64,000 bases of DNA from Sphingobium sp. AP49 (GTDB taxonomy: Bacteria > Pseudomonadota > Alphaproteobacteria > Sphingomonadales > Sphingomonadaceae). Where the stretch lies: the NCBI RefSeq assembly GCF_000281715.2, contig NZ_CP124576.1, positions 3,817,001 to 3,881,000 on the forward strand, read 5' to 3'. Shown here piece after piece: positions 1-9,597 of the stretch. A model generated the notes under the pieces. That model saw only the letters and a list, made by a program, of their open reading frames with translations. It did not search any database and was not told the origin of the DNA. Each line of letters starts with the position of its first letter. The first letter of the stretch is position 1. The translations under genes were made by a program, and so were the position numbers.

Positions 1-1302
1 AGCCTGTTCTACACCGCCTATGTCGCCGATCGGGCCAAGGGCGCCAGGGAACGGCCGATCACCTTCCTGTTCAACGGCGGTCCGGGTTCATCGAGCATGT
101 GGCTGCACATGGGTTCCTTCGGCCCGGTGCGGGTCGACACCCCGACCGCCGATACCGCCCGCCCGGCGCCCTTTGCCATCGGGCCCAATCCCGACAGCCT
201 GATCGACCGCAGCGACCTGGTCTTCATCGACGCGATCGGCACCGGCCTGTCGCGCCCGCTCGGCAAGGCGCAGGGCAAGGATTTCTGGGGTGTCGATCCC
301 GACATCGACGCCTTTGCCAGCGCCATCCAGCGCTATCTGACGATCAACAATCGCTGGAATGCGCCCAAATTCCTGCTCGGCGAAAGCTATGGCACGCTGC
401 GCGCGGCGGGCCTGGTCAACACGCTGCAGGAACGCGGCGTGCAGATGAACGGCGTGGTGCTGCTGTCGTCGATCCTGAACTATGGCATCCGCAATCCCGG
501 TTACGACCAGATCAACGTCACCTATCTGCCCAGCTATGCGGCAACCGCCTGGTACCATAACCGCCTGCCCAACCGGCCGGCGACGCTGGAGCCATTCCTG
601 AGCGAAGTACGCGCCTTTTCCCTAGGCCCCTATCTCACTGCGCTGGCGAAGGGCGACGACCTGCCCGATGGTGAGCGCGATGCGAGCGCGACCCAGTTGG
701 CCGCCTATACCGGCCTGTCAAAGGGCTTCATTCTGCAGAACAAGCTGCGCATCGATCTTGGCCGGTTCCGCAAGGAACTGATGCGCGACAGCAGCCGCAC
801 CGTCGGCCGGCTGGATTCCCGCTTCGTGGGCATCGATGTCGACGACAGCGCCGCCGATCCGGAGTTCGACGCGGCCGATACCTCGATCAGCGGCGCCTAT
901 ATCGCGGCGCTCAATTCCTATCTGTTCGGGACGCTCGGCTACAAGACTCCGCTCAGCTACCGCCCGAATTTCTACAAGGATATCAGCCCCGCCTGGGACC
1001 AGCGCCACCGCGCACCGGGCGGCGGCGGCCGGCCGATGCCGGCCGCCGATACCGCGCTGGACCTGGCCCGTGCGATGCGCACCAACAGCCATCTCAAGGT
1101 GCTGTCGCTCAACGGCTATTATGACATGGCGACGCCCTTCGCCGGCGCCGAATATGACCTGAAGCATATGCAGCTCGACAAGGGGCTGCAGGCCAATATC
1201 AGCTATCGCTATTATGAATCCGGGCACATGATCTACATCCACCCGGACTCCATGAAGGGCCTGCGCCGCGACCTGCTGGCCTTCTACGACAGCGCCATGT
1301 GA
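1..1302 (+). CDS. Peptidase S10 (serine carboxypeptidase) family protein, 5' truncated
   Basis: The reading frame is open from base 1, so the N-terminus lies outside the window. The visible part has the S10 signature NGGPGSSS near bases 73-96, the nucleophile motif GESYG with its Ser codon at 385-387, an Asp in NGYYDMATPF (about 1114-1143) and a His in SGHMIY near the C-terminus, so the catalytic Ser-Asp-His set is complete. S10 enzymes trim residues from the C-terminus of peptides, and sphingomonad members are normally exported. It ends at TGA 1300-1302 and converges on the amidohydrolase gene. With Xaa-Pro-type peptidases and hydroxyproline enzymes downstream, a role in digesting imported or periplasmic peptides is likely but inferred. 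Confidence 0.88.
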   Translation, partial: SLFYTAYVADRAKGARERPITFLFNGGPGSSSMWLHMGSFGPVRVDTPTADTARPAPFAIGPNPDSLIDRSDLVFIDAIGTGLSRPLGKAQGKDFWGVDPDIDAFASAIQRYLTINNRWNAPKFLLGESYGTLRAAGLVNTLQERGVQMNGVVLLSSILNYGIRNPGYDQINVTYLPSYAATAWYHNRLPNRPATLEPFLSEVRAFSLGPYLTALAKGDDLPDGERDASATQLAAYTGLSKGFILQNKLRIDLGRFRKELMRDSSRTVGRLDSRFVGIDVDDSAADPEFDAADTSISGAYIAALNSYLFGTLGYKTPLSYRPNFYKDISPAWDQRHRAPGGGGRPMPAADTALDLARAMRTNSHLKVLSLNGYYDMATPFAGAEYDLKHMQLDKGLQANISYRYYESGHMIYIHPDSMKGLRRDLLAFYDSAM

Positions 1303-1308
1303 GCCATC

Positions 1309-1336
1309 GGCGCCGCGTCCATGAGGATGCGGCGCC
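1309..1336. terminator. Bidirectional hairpin between convergent genes
   Basis: GGCGCCGC (1309-1316) pairs with GCGGCGCC (1329-1336) around a 12-nt loop. It lies between the stop of the S10 peptidase and the stop of the convergent amidohydrolase. There is no strong T-run, so it is a likely rather than certain terminator. Confidence 0.5.
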
Positions 1337-1344
1337 GCTTGGGC

Positions 1345-2820
1345 TCAGCGCTTGTCCGCGACCATGAACAGCTGCGTCTGCGGCAGGGCCTCGAGATCGA
1401 CCTCCTTGCCCGCGACGAACAGCCGGCCGAGGCGGCGGATATTATGGATGTCGGCCAGCGGATCGGCGTCCAACAATAGCAGGTCGGCGATCTTGCCCGG
1501 CTCCACCGTGCCCAGATCCTTGAGTTGCCCGGCCGCCCGCGCCCCGTTGCGGGTTGCCGCCACGATTGCCTGCATCGGCGTCATGCCCAGTTCCACCAGC
1601 CCCTCGATCGCCAGCAGGCTCCCCTCGCCCGGTTCCTGCTCCGGCGATTTGGGCGCACGGCGAAATTCGGGCGCATCACCCAGATAATTGTCGGTGGCGA
1701 TCGTAACAGGGCATCCGGCCGCAATCAGTCGCTCGGCATTGCGCCGCTCGATCTCCGCATCATCGCCGCGCATCGCTGCCCGGCGTCGCAGTTCGGTGCT
1801 GGTCAACGCCGGCGGCATCTGCGCGATGTCCGCCACCGCCTTGGCACGCTTGGCGATCTGCTTCTGCCGCACCGCGCCGGTCACCATGTTGGACCGCATC
1901 GCACATAACGTCCCCTTCGACAGGATCAGCGCGATCAGATCGTCGGGATAATCGCGGCTCAATATCTCGGGATGCTGGATCAGGTCGATCCCAGCCTCGA
2001 CCGCCAGACGCAGCCCTTCCGAACTGGTGGCATGGGTTTCGGCCATTTTGCCGCGCCGGTGCGCCTCCGCCACGATCACCGCCTGCTGGCGCGGCGAAAA
2101 GCCGATCAGCGAGGGCATCATGAAGTGACTGGTGCCGCCATATTTGAGGAAATCGACACCCCGGTCGAGATAGGCGCTGACGGCGGCGCGCAATTGCTCC
2201 GGCGTCATGTCCATCAATTCCTCCCCCATGCCCTGGGCCAGCATGTCGTTCCACTGTTCCTGAAACAGGGTCAGGTCGCGATCGCCGGTCAGCGAATAGG
2301 TCAACGAAAATGGGCCGCCCCAGCCCAATATATTGCCCGCCACCAGCATGCGCGCGCCGATCGCCTGTCCGCTGGCGATCCGGTCACGCACCGCCAGCAG
2401 CGGCGGCAGCACGCCATAGCTGTCGCGAATGGTGGTGACGCCCGCGCGCAACTGGCGCTGGGAAAATTCGAGCGCCAGTTCCTCGTTCCGATCGGCATAG
2501 CGCGATGATGTGTCACGCCGCGCCGGGTTGCCATAGACGGTGGCGTGGACGTTGGAGTCGATGAAGCCGGGCAGCAGATAGCGCCCGCGACCATCGACCT
2601 GCCGCGCCGAGGCCGGAACCTTCAGCTTTGCGCCGATCAAGGCAATCCGCCCGTCGGCCAACAGCACATCCTGACCCGTCCTGGGCGCGGCCCCCGTACC
2701 GTCGATCACGGTTACATCGCGTATCCATATTGTTTCAGCTGCAACATTCCCCGACCGAAACAACCCCGTAACGGCTACGGAAAGCAGCAAAGAGCGAACA
2801 ATTTTTCCTTTTATTTTCAT
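1345..2820 (-). CDS. Secreted amidohydrolase (imidazolonepropionase/prolidase-like)
   Basis: Predicted 491-residue member of the metal-dependent amidohydrolase superfamily. I placed the start at ATG 2820, because the product then opens with a signal peptide (MKIKGKIVRSLLLSVAVTG) and a GGGG ribosome site lies just upstream; the frame is open 25 codons further. Downstream come the beta-sandwich segment (VIDGTGAAP), a putative carbamylated Lys (DFLKYGG), His ligands in ETHAT and QHPE, and Asp in ATDNYLGD. The usual HxH of strand 1 reads Asn90-Val91-His92 (codon 90 is AAC at 2551-2553), an unusual ligand change. Such enzymes are often Xaa-Pro or Xaa-Arg carboxypeptidases/dipeptidases; substrate unknown. 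It is divergent from the TonB receptor across a shared operator. Confidence 0.8.
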   Translation of the reverse strand: MKIKGKIVRSLLLSVAVTGLFRSGNVAAETIWIRDVTVIDGTGAAPRTGQDVLLADGRIALIGAKLKVPASARQVDGRGRYLLPGFIDSNVHATVYGNPARRDTSSRYADRNEELALEFSQRQLRAGVTTIRDSYGVLPPLLAVRDRIASGQAIGARMLVAGNILGWGGPFSLTYSLTGDRDLTLFQEQWNDMLAQGMGEELMDMTPEQLRAAVSAYLDRGVDFLKYGGTSHFMMPSLIGFSPRQQAVIVAEAHRRGKMAETHATSSEGLRLAVEAGIDLIQHPEILSRDYPDDLIALILSKGTLCAMRSNMVTGAVRQKQIAKRAKAVADIAQMPPALTSTELRRRAAMRGDDAEIERRNAERLIAAGCPVTIATDNYLGDAPEFRRAPKSPEQEPGEGSLLAIEGLVELGMTPMQAIVAATRNGARAAGQLKDLGTVEPGKIADLLLLDADPLADIHNIRRLGRLFVAGKEVDLEALPQTQLFMVADKR

Positions 2821-2915
2821 GATTCTAACCCCCGTCCAATGCTTTTTTTGCAGCGATCCAAGACTGACATTTAACTGCAATCTTGACAGCGCCATGCGGT
2901 CTCAGCATGATTAAA

Positions 2916-2927
2916 GTATACGATATT
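2916..2927 (-). promoter_or_regulatory. Putative GntR/FCD operator (AATATCGTATAC)
   Basis: On the minus strand these bases read AATATCGTATAC, 12/12 identical to the site at 15886-15897. A further half-palindrome CAATATACATTG follows at 2928-2939. The site lies in the divergent gap between the amidohydrolase and the TonB receptor (2821-3115), which otherwise shows no gene. Confidence 0.5.
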
Positions 2928-3115
2928 CAATATACATTGAAGCGGTCAAAGAGCTGCAAAAGCAAGAGAGAGGAGCTGAAAACCCGTCCGGGAGACCGTC
3001 ATGCGGTCCGGCACGCAGGAGCCGACATCGGCGCAGCATTCCACGCTGCTGCGCACACAGAATGATAATCCGTGTCGAATGAATTGAATCCTAGCGATTA
3101 CAAGGGGATATACAG

Positions 3116-6034
3116 ATGCTGATGACCCGACCGGCTGGCCTGCATGGCCGCCGCAATGCCCGTCTGTTGCTGTCGACCATCCTGGCCGGCGCCGCCTTTG
3201 GGTCGGCCGCCCACGCCCAGGACGCCGTGCAGCCTCCCAGCGACATCGTCGTCACCGGTTCGCGCCTCGTCCGCACCGACCTGACCGCACCCAGCCCGAT
3301 CTCGGTCATGGGCAGCGAGGATGTGAAGCTGTCGGGCAATGTCACGCTGGAAAAGACCCTGAACGAGATGCCGCAGCTGGCGTCGGGCAACACCTCCACC
3401 GTCAATAATGGCGGCGGGTCGGGCGTGCTGACCGCCAATCTGCGCGGCCTGGGCAACACCCGCACGCTGGTGCTGGTCAATGGCCGCCGCTTCATCCCCG
3501 CCGATTCCAACGGCAATGTCGACCTTGCCTCCATTCCCGACGCCCTGATCAAGCGGGTCGAGATCATCACCGGCGGCGCGTCGGCCGTCTATGGTTCCGA
3601 CGCGATCGCCGGCGCGGTCAACTTCATCCTCGACGATAAGTTCGAGGGCGTGGAAGCCAGCGCCCAATATGGCATTTCCGATCGCGGCGACGCGGAATCG
3701 AAGAAGCTCGATCTGACCTTTGGCACCAGCACCGCCGATGGCCGGGGCAATATCACCCTGTCCGGCTCCTGGACCCGCCAGTCATCGATCACCCAGAATG
3801 ACCGCGCCTTCAGCCGCACGCCGCTGGGCGAGGTGAACGGCCAGCTGGTCTATTCCGGCTCCGGCAGTATTCCCGGCACCCGCGTGCCACTCAGCACCGC
3901 GCAGCGCAACGCGCTGGTCGGCGTCGACCTGACGCCCGGCGGCAGCTGCACCTCGGTCACCGGCATCCGCTTCGGCACCAATGCCGAAGTGCTGCCCTAT
4001 TGCCAGCCTGAAGACACCTACAACTACGCGCCCTACAATCTGCTGCAGCGCCCGCTGGACCGCATCAACGTCGCCGCCAACGCCCATTATGAGATCGCCG
4101 ACCGGATCACCGCCTATGCCGAGGCCTATTTCGTCAACGCCAAGAATGACATGATCCTGGCACCCGACAGCTTCACCCCACTGACGCCCGGTGCGGCTTC
4201 CTCGACGCTGCTGATCCCCAATTATGCCAGCAACCCGGTGCTGCCGGAAAGCCTGCGCCAGTTCTTCACCGACAATGCCGCCATCTTCGACACCAATGGC
4301 GACGGCACGGCGGAAATCGTTGGCGGCGGCCGCCGCGCGGACGAACTGGGCACGCGCAACTATCGCTATGAACGGCAATCCTACCAGATCACCACCGGCC
4401 TGCGCGGCGACGTCGCGCTGCTGGGCAGCGACTGGAAGTGGGATACCTTCTACCAATATATGCGCAACCGCACCGACACCCGCAACGAGGGCCTGATCTC
4501 GCAGACCCGCCTATCGATGGGCCTCGACGCGGTCATCGATTCCTCGGGCAATGTCGTCTGCCGCAACCAGTCGCTGGGCTGCGTGCCGGTGTCGATCCTG
4601 GGCCTCGATTCGATCACGCCACAGGCCGGCACCTTCCTGACGCCGGTGCGCGAAAGCCACGACATCTTCACCCGCCAGGTCGCGGGCGCCAGCATCGCGG
4701 GCACTTTGTTCCAACTGCCGGCCGGCCCGGTCTCGGTCGCGCTCGGCGCCGAATATCGCAAGGACAAATATACGTTCAGCCCCAGCCCGCTCGACCTCGC
4801 CAATGAATATGGCGCGGTGTCGCAGAAGGCGCTGGCCGGCGCCTATGACGTCAAGGAACTGTTCGGCGAACTGCGCATCCCGATCCTGGCCGACATGCCC
4901 TTCGTAGACACTCTCGCGATCGAGGGTGCTGCCCGCTATTCGGATTACAGCTCGGTCGGCAAGGTCTTCACCTGGAAGCTGGGCGGCGAATATGCGCCGG
5001 TCAGCTGGATTCGCATCCGCGGCGCCTATAACAGCGCGATCCGCGCGCCCAATATCGCCGAGCTCTATACGGCGGTGACGCGCGGCTATTCCAGTGGCAC
5101 CGATCCGTGCGCCATCCCGACTTCGGGCGGCGACAGCCGCAGCGACGCGCTCAAGAATTTCTGCGTCGCAACCGGTGTGCCGGCGGGCGAAATCAACGGG
5201 TTCCAGCAGGCGACGCTCGGCCTGAACCAGGACAGCGGCGGCAATCCCAACCTGCATGAGGAAAAGTCGAAGACCTATACGATCGGCGCCGTCATCTCGC
5301 CGCCCTTCATCCCGCGCCTCAACATCACGGTCGACTATTTCAACGTGAAGGTCGACGATGCGATCATGACTGTCAACGCGCAGCAGACGATGAACGACTG
5401 CTACACGATGATGGATGCCAGCAGCCCCACCTGCCGGGCGATCACCCGCCTTGGCAACGGTCAGCTCGACTATGTCAGCGTATCGAGCAACAATATCGGG
5501 GTGCTCAAGGTCAACGGCATCGATGCGCAGGTCGACTATCGCGTGCCGCTGCCCGCCGCCCTGTCACTGGGCGACGATGCCAGCCTGTCGTTGCAGGCGA
5601 TCGCCAGTTGGCTGTTCGAGCGCACGACCCAGGTACTCGCCACCTCCGCTCCGCAGGATTGCGCCGGCTATTATGGCGCGGGCTGCTCGGTCGGCACCGG
5701 CGGCTTCATCACTCCGGACTTCAAGCTGAACCTGGGTGCCACCTATGCCAGCGGCCCCTTGAGCTTCCGCCTGCAGGGTCGGATGATCGGCGACCTGAAG
5801 CTTTATCCGACCGCGACCAATGTGGTGAAGTCGGTGGACCCGGTCTGGTATGTCGACACCAGCTTCTCGATCGACGCCAATGAGACCTTCTCCTTCTTCG
5901 GCGGCGTCAACAACCTGCTCGACAAGCAGCCGCCGATCCTGGGCACGACGCTGGTGGGCGACGCCAATACCGACGTGTCGCTCTATGACACGCTGGGTCG
6001 CCGCTACTTCGTCGGCGCACGGATGAAGTTCTGA
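3116..6034 (+). CDS. TonB-dependent outer-membrane receptor
   Basis: 972 residues, usual length for sphingomonad receptors. It starts at ATG 3116 behind AAGGGGA. A signal peptide runs to about residue 38 (cleavage near AHAQD). The TonB box region follows (DIVVTGSR), then the plug domain with NLRGLGNTRTLVLVNGRR and VEIITGGASAVYGSDAIAGAVNFI, and a long beta-barrel ending in an aromatic C-terminal residue (GARMKF). Such receptors pull scarce oligomers, often peptides or glycans, into the periplasm using ExbBD-TonB energy. The gene shares its promoter gap with the amidohydrolase and precedes a second amidohydrolase, so peptide or glycopeptide import fits; the ligand cannot be read from sequence. 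Confidence 0.93.
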   Translation: MLMTRPAGLHGRRNARLLLSTILAGAAFGSAAHAQDAVQPPSDIVVTGSRLVRTDLTAPSPISVMGSEDVKLSGNVTLEKTLNEMPQLASGNTSTVNNGGGSGVLTANLRGLGNTRTLVLVNGRRFIPADSNGNVDLASIPDALIKRVEIITGGASAVYGSDAIAGAVNFILDDKFEGVEASAQYGISDRGDAESKKLDLTFGTSTADGRGNITLSGSWTRQSSITQNDRAFSRTPLGEVNGQLVYSGSGSIPGTRVPLSTAQRNALVGVDLTPGGSCTSVTGIRFGTNAEVLPYCQPEDTYNYAPYNLLQRPLDRINVAANAHYEIADRITAYAEAYFVNAKNDMILAPDSFTPLTPGAASSTLLIPNYASNPVLPESLRQFFTDNAAIFDTNGDGTAEIVGGGRRADELGTRNYRYERQSYQITTGLRGDVALLGSDWKWDTFYQYMRNRTDTRNEGLISQTRLSMGLDAVIDSSGNVVCRNQSLGCVPVSILGLDSITPQAGTFLTPVRESHDIFTRQVAGASIAGTLFQLPAGPVSVALGAEYRKDKYTFSPSPLDLANEYGAVSQKALAGAYDVKELFGELRIPILADMPFVDTLAIEGAARYSDYSSVGKVFTWKLGGEYAPVSWIRIRGAYNSAIRAPNIAELYTAVTRGYSSGTDPCAIPTSGGDSRSDALKNFCVATGVPAGEINGFQQATLGLNQDSGGNPNLHEEKSKTYTIGAVISPPFIPRLNITVDYFNVKVDDAIMTVNAQQTMNDCYTMMDASSPTCRAITRLGNGQLDYVSVSSNNIGVLKVNGIDAQVDYRVPLPAALSLGDDASLSLQAIASWLFERTTQVLATSAPQDCAGYYGAGCSVGTGGFITPDFKLNLGATYASGPLSFRLQGRMIGDLKLYPTATNVVKSVDPVWYVDTSFSIDANETFSFFGGVNNLLDKQPPILGTTLVGDANTDVSLYDTLGRRYFVGARMKF

Positions 6035-6046
6035 TCCGTTAGACGG

Positions 6047-6076
6047 GCGGGCCGGGGCGCTGACGTCCCGGCCCGC
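6047..6076 (+). terminator. Intergenic hairpin after TonB receptor
   Basis: GCGGGCCGGG (6047-6056) pairs with CCCGGCCCGC (6067-6076) around a 10-nt loop, followed by TCCCTTTC. It may attenuate read-through from the receptor gene into the amidohydrolase gene that starts 33 bases later. Confidence 0.45.
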
Positions 6077-6108
6077 TCCCTTTCATGACAATAGCAGGAG
6101 AGCGTTGC

Positions 6109-7755
6109 ATGGCCGTCCGGTCCCGTCCCCTTCTCGCCCTTGCGGCGCTGCTCCTGAGCGGCAGCGCGCTTGCGGCGCCCACCGCCCCGGCCGGTCCGGC
6201 GACACAGGCGGCCGATCCCATTCCCGCCCGCAACCAGGGCGTGGGGCCGTTCCAGCGCACCGTGCTGCGCCATGTCTACATGATCGACGGCACCGGCGCC
6301 CCGGCCCAGGGGCCGTTCGACATCGTCCTGTCGAACGATCGCATCGCCGAAATCAAATCGATCGGCGTACCCGGCGCGATCAATCCCGCGCTGCGCGCCG
6401 CGCCCGGCGACCATGAGATCGATCTGGCGGGCGCCTATGTGATGCCCGGCTTCGTCGACGCCCATGTCCATCTTCATTCGCTCAGCGACGCGCAGAAGGT
6501 GCCGTCCGACTATATCCTGAAACTCTGGATGGCGCATGGCATCACCTCCGTCCGCGATCTGGGCAGCGGCCATCCGATCGAATGGCTGGCCGATATCAAG
6601 GCCCGCAGTGCCCGCAACGAGATCGTCGCCCCGCGCATCGACATCTATCCGATGTTCCACCAGATACGCGGCCCCGTAAATGACGCCGCGACCGCCCGCG
6701 CGGTGATCCAGGAAGCCAAGAAGCGGGGTGCCGACGGCATCAAGTTCATCGGCGGCGCGCCGGAGGATGTGCTCTATGCCGCGCTCGATGAGACGAAGAA
6801 GCTCGGCCTGCACAGCACCATGCACCATGCCCAGCAACTGGTCGCCTATGCCAATGTGCTGGGCACGTCGGGCGCGGGCCTGGAAAGCATGGAACATTGG
6901 TATGGCCTGCCCGAAGCGATGTTCACCGACCAGCGTATCCAGGCCTTCCCCACCGACTTCATCAACAATGACGAACAGATGCGCTTCGGCGAGGCCGGGC
7001 GGCTGTGGGCGCAGACGGCCGAACCGGGGTCGGACCAGTGGAACAAGGTGATGGACACGCTGCTGGAGCGCGGCTTCACCCTGGATCCCACCTTCACCGC
7101 CTATCTCACCAGCCGCGACTTCATGCGGATGAGCCGGGCGCAATGGCATGCCGACTACACCATGCCGGCCTTGTGGGACTATTATCGCCCCAGCCGCACC
7201 AATCATGGGGCCTACTGGTTCGACTGGACCACCGAACATGAAATGGCATGGAAGGACAATTATCGTCGCTGGATGCGGTTCGTGAACGACTACAAGAACC
7301 GTGGCGGCCGCGTCACGGTAGGCAGCGATAGCGGCTATATCTACAATCTCTACGGCTTCGGCTATATCCAGGAGATGGAGTTGTTGCGCGAGGCTGGCTT
7401 CAGCCCGCTGGAGGTGATCCACGCCGCCACGCAGGAAGGCGCCCGACTGCTGGGCCACGAGGACCAGATCGGCACCATCCGGGTCGGCCGCAAGGCCGAT
7501 CTGGTGGTCATCAAGGGCAATCCGCTGGCCAACATGAAACTGCTGTTTGGCACCGGATCGATCAAGCTCAACGACGCGACCGGCAAGGTCGAACGGGTCG
7601 GCGGCGTCGATTACACGATCAAGGACGGCATCATCTATGATGCAAAGGCATTGCGCGCCGAAGTGCGCGACATGGTCGCCCGGCAAAAGGCCGAACGCGG
7701 CCTGCAGCCGGGCATCATGACGATCGAGAATGCGGAGGCCTCAGCGCTACCATGA
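6109..7755 (+). CDS. Secreted amidohydrolase family protein
   Basis: 548 residues from ATG 6109, chosen because AGGAGAG sits about 8 bases upstream and the product then begins with a clean signal peptide (about 1-22, ending SALAA). Metal-site motifs are canonical: His119-Val-His121 in GFVDAHVHLH, Lys in DGIKFIGG, His in TMHHAQ and SMEHWYG, and Asp in VGSDSGYIYN. This contrasts with the Asn-substituted paralogue at 1345-2820. The family includes prolidase-like dipeptidases and imidazolonepropionase-like enzymes. It is co-directional with the TonB receptor, so it probably acts in the periplasm on material that receptor imports. Exact substrate unknown. Confidence 0.83.
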   Translation: MAVRSRPLLALAALLLSGSALAAPTAPAGPATQAADPIPARNQGVGPFQRTVLRHVYMIDGTGAPAQGPFDIVLSNDRIAEIKSIGVPGAINPALRAAPGDHEIDLAGAYVMPGFVDAHVHLHSLSDAQKVPSDYILKLWMAHGITSVRDLGSGHPIEWLADIKARSARNEIVAPRIDIYPMFHQIRGPVNDAATARAVIQEAKKRGADGIKFIGGAPEDVLYAALDETKKLGLHSTMHHAQQLVAYANVLGTSGAGLESMEHWYGLPEAMFTDQRIQAFPTDFINNDEQMRFGEAGRLWAQTAEPGSDQWNKVMDTLLERGFTLDPTFTAYLTSRDFMRMSRAQWHADYTMPALWDYYRPSRTNHGAYWFDWTTEHEMAWKDNYRRWMRFVNDYKNRGGRVTVGSDSGYIYNLYGFGYIQEMELLREAGFSPLEVIHAATQEGARLLGHEDQIGTIRVGRKADLVVIKGNPLANMKLLFGTGSIKLNDATGKVERVGGVDYTIKDGIIYDAKALRAEVRDMVARQKAERGLQPGIMTIENAEASALP

Positions 7756-7812
7756 GGTTTTCGCAGCGTTGGGGGCAAGGCGGCCTTTAAGGCCTGACCG
7801 GACCCCATCGAC

Positions 7813-7865
7813 CGGCCCCGTTTCCTGTCGCGCGACAGCCCAGTCGACGGCAGGAAACGGGGCCG
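7813..7865 (+). terminator. Large inverted repeat downstream of amidohydrolase
   Basis: CGGCCCCGTTTCCTG (7813-7827) is perfectly complementary to 7851-7865 with a 23-nt loop that itself contains a small GTCGCGCGAC palindrome. It could end plus-strand transcription or be a palindromic repeat unit. No T-tract follows directly. Confidence 0.4.
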
Positions 7866-7983
7866 ATTTCCTATCGGCATCCCGCTCGACTGTCCTACAG
7901 CACCGCCATTCGCTATCCTGTCTCGACCATCGCCGGCATCGGCACTATCGAGACATGAAATTTCCTACTTTGATCATGTAATT

Positions 7984-8015
7984 TCAAAATGTGCGGGAAA
8001 TGTGGGAAGTTAAGG
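7984..8015 (+). repeat. Dispersed 32-bp repeat, copy 1
   Basis: Starts TCAAAATGTGCGGGAAATG and matches 30709-30740 at 31 of 32 positions (G versus C at one base). Both copies lie in intergenic DNA just before or after sugar/amino-acid transporter genes. Function unknown. Confidence 0.7.
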
Positions 8016-8048
8016 GAAAATATCGCCTTCAACCGCCCATATGGAAAA

Positions 8049-8074
8049 GGGCTGGCGGATCGCTCCGCCAGCCC
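8049..8074 (-). terminator. Rho-independent-like terminator of the permease gene
   Basis: GGGCTGGCGGA (8049-8059) pairs perfectly with TCCGCCAGCCC (8064-8074) around TCGC. On the minus strand it follows the permease stop (8101) by 26 bases and is followed by CCTTTTCC, a short T-run. Confidence 0.7.
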
Positions 8075-8100
8075 CTCCCGCGTCCCGAAGGCGCCCGGTC

Positions 8101-9546
8101 CTATTCCGGCAGGCCCTCTTCGTTAGCGGCATGGCCGGTGGTCCGCAGCAGGCTGCGGCCCCGGCTATAAGCGAAATAGAGCGCCAGACCGACGAGGTTC
8201 CATAGACCAAAGCGCAGCAGCGTCTTTTCCGGCAGGCTGATCAGCAGATAGATGCAGCCGACGATCGCCAGCGTGCCGACCAGATAGGGCTGCGGACAAC
8301 GGAAGACGCGCTTCATCTCGGGCGCCTTGCGGCGCAACGCCATCATGCAGCCGGCGACCGCGATGAAGGCGATCAGCGTGCCGGCATTGGCCAGCTCCGC
8401 AATCTCGTCCAGGCGGAAGAAGCCGGCGACCGCCGCGACGAAGACGCCGGTGATCGCGGTGATGCGCGCGGGCGACCCGGTCTTTTCCGACACTTTGCTA
8501 AGCGAACGCGGCAACAGCCCATCGCGCGCCATGACGAAGAAGATACGGCTCTGGCCATACATCATGACCAGAATGACGGAGGGCAGCGCGACCAGCGCGG
8601 CGCCCGCCACCAGCCAGGCGGCCAGCGGATGCTCCAGCGTACGCAGGACCAGCGCTAGCGGCTCAGACGAACCGGCCAGCGCCCGGAAATCGAGCGCACC
8701 AATCGCGGCCACCGCAACGGCCATGTAGATGAGGGTGCAAACCGCCATCGACCCGATGATGCCAATGGTGAGGTCACGGCCCGGATTACGCGCTTCCTCG
8801 GCTGAGGTTGCGACCGCATCGAAGCCATAGAAGGCGAAGAAGACGATCGCCGCCGCCGCCATCACCCCGCGTGTCATGCCGCCCTCCACATGGCTGACGA
8901 AACCATAAGGCATGAAGGGTTGGAGATTATCCGCCTGGAAGGCGGGCAATGCCAGCGCGACGAAGGCGGCCAGCGCGGTCAGCTTGATGACCACCAGGAC
9001 GATGTTGAGCGTCGCGCTTTCCCGTGTGCCCGCGATGAGCATGCCGGCGATCGCCAGCGCCACCAGCACGGCCGGCAGGTTGACGATACCGCCGCCATGC
9101 GGCCCCGCCAGCAGCATCGGCGGCAGGCTGATCCCTGCCTGCAGGATCCAGCCCACCAGATAGCCGGACCAGCCGACCGCCACGGTGCTGCACGCCAGCG
9201 AATATTCCAGGATCAGGCTCCACCCCACGACCCAGGCCAGCGTCTCGCCCAGCACCGAATAGGTGTAGGTATAGGCGCTGCCTGCGGTCGGGATCAGCGT
9301 GGCAAGCTCGGCATAGGCCAGCGCCGCGCAGGCGCACACGGCGCCCGCAATGGCGAAGGCCAGGATCACCGCCGGCCCCGCCCGGTCGGCGCCCACGCCG
9401 GTCAGCGTATAGATGCCGGTGCCCACGATCGCTCCCACCCCCAGCGCGATCAGATGCGGCCAGGACAATGTCTTGCGCAACTGCTGATGCTGCGCGTGAT
9501 GGCCGGCGCCGATCGGCTTGATCGGTCCCCAAAATCCAGTGCTCAA
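8101..9546 (-). CDS. APC-superfamily amino-acid permease (YfnA/CAT-like)
   Basis: 481 residues with about 12-14 hydrophobic helices. The first carries the APC signature region VGAIVGTGIYTLTG, followed by YAELATLIPTAGSAYTYTYS, typical of the cationic amino-acid transporter/YfnA branch. The start is TTG 9546, supported by GGAAGGA 8 bases upstream; no ATG gives a complete first helix with a ribosome site. The gene follows the GntR regulator by 51 bases on the same strand and probably belongs to the hydroxyproline operon, so import of proline, hydroxyproline or related amino acids across the inner membrane is the inferred role. Confidence 0.87.
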   Translation of the reverse strand: MSTGFWGPIKPIGAGHHAQHQQLRKTLSWPHLIALGVGAIVGTGIYTLTGVGADRAGPAVILAFAIAGAVCACAALAYAELATLIPTAGSAYTYTYSVLGETLAWVVGWSLILEYSLACSTVAVGWSGYLVGWILQAGISLPPMLLAGPHGGGIVNLPAVLVALAIAGMLIAGTRESATLNIVLVVIKLTALAAFVALALPAFQADNLQPFMPYGFVSHVEGGMTRGVMAAAAIVFFAFYGFDAVATSAEEARNPGRDLTIGIIGSMAVCTLIYMAVAVAAIGALDFRALAGSSEPLALVLRTLEHPLAAWLVAGAALVALPSVILVMMYGQSRIFFVMARDGLLPRSLSKVSEKTGSPARITAITGVFVAAVAGFFRLDEIAELANAGTLIAFIAVAGCMMALRRKAPEMKRVFRCPQPYLVGTLAIVGCIYLLISLPEKTLLRFGLWNLVGLALYFAYSRGRSLLRTTGHAANEEGLPE

Positions 9547-9597
9547 CCGAAATTTCCTTCCCTGTTCTTATGGACGTTCCGGTTGCACGGGAATGGC

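Larger units (their letters stand above)
7756..8100. other. Intergenic stretch between convergent genes
   Basis: 345 bases with no supported gene. It contains a 15-bp perfect inverted repeat (CGGCCCCGTTTCCTG at 7813-7827 and its complement at 7851-7865), a copy of a dispersed 32-bp repeat (7984-8015) and the permease terminator (8049-8074). The middle part (about 7960-8020) is more AT-rich than the flanks. Confidence 0.6.
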
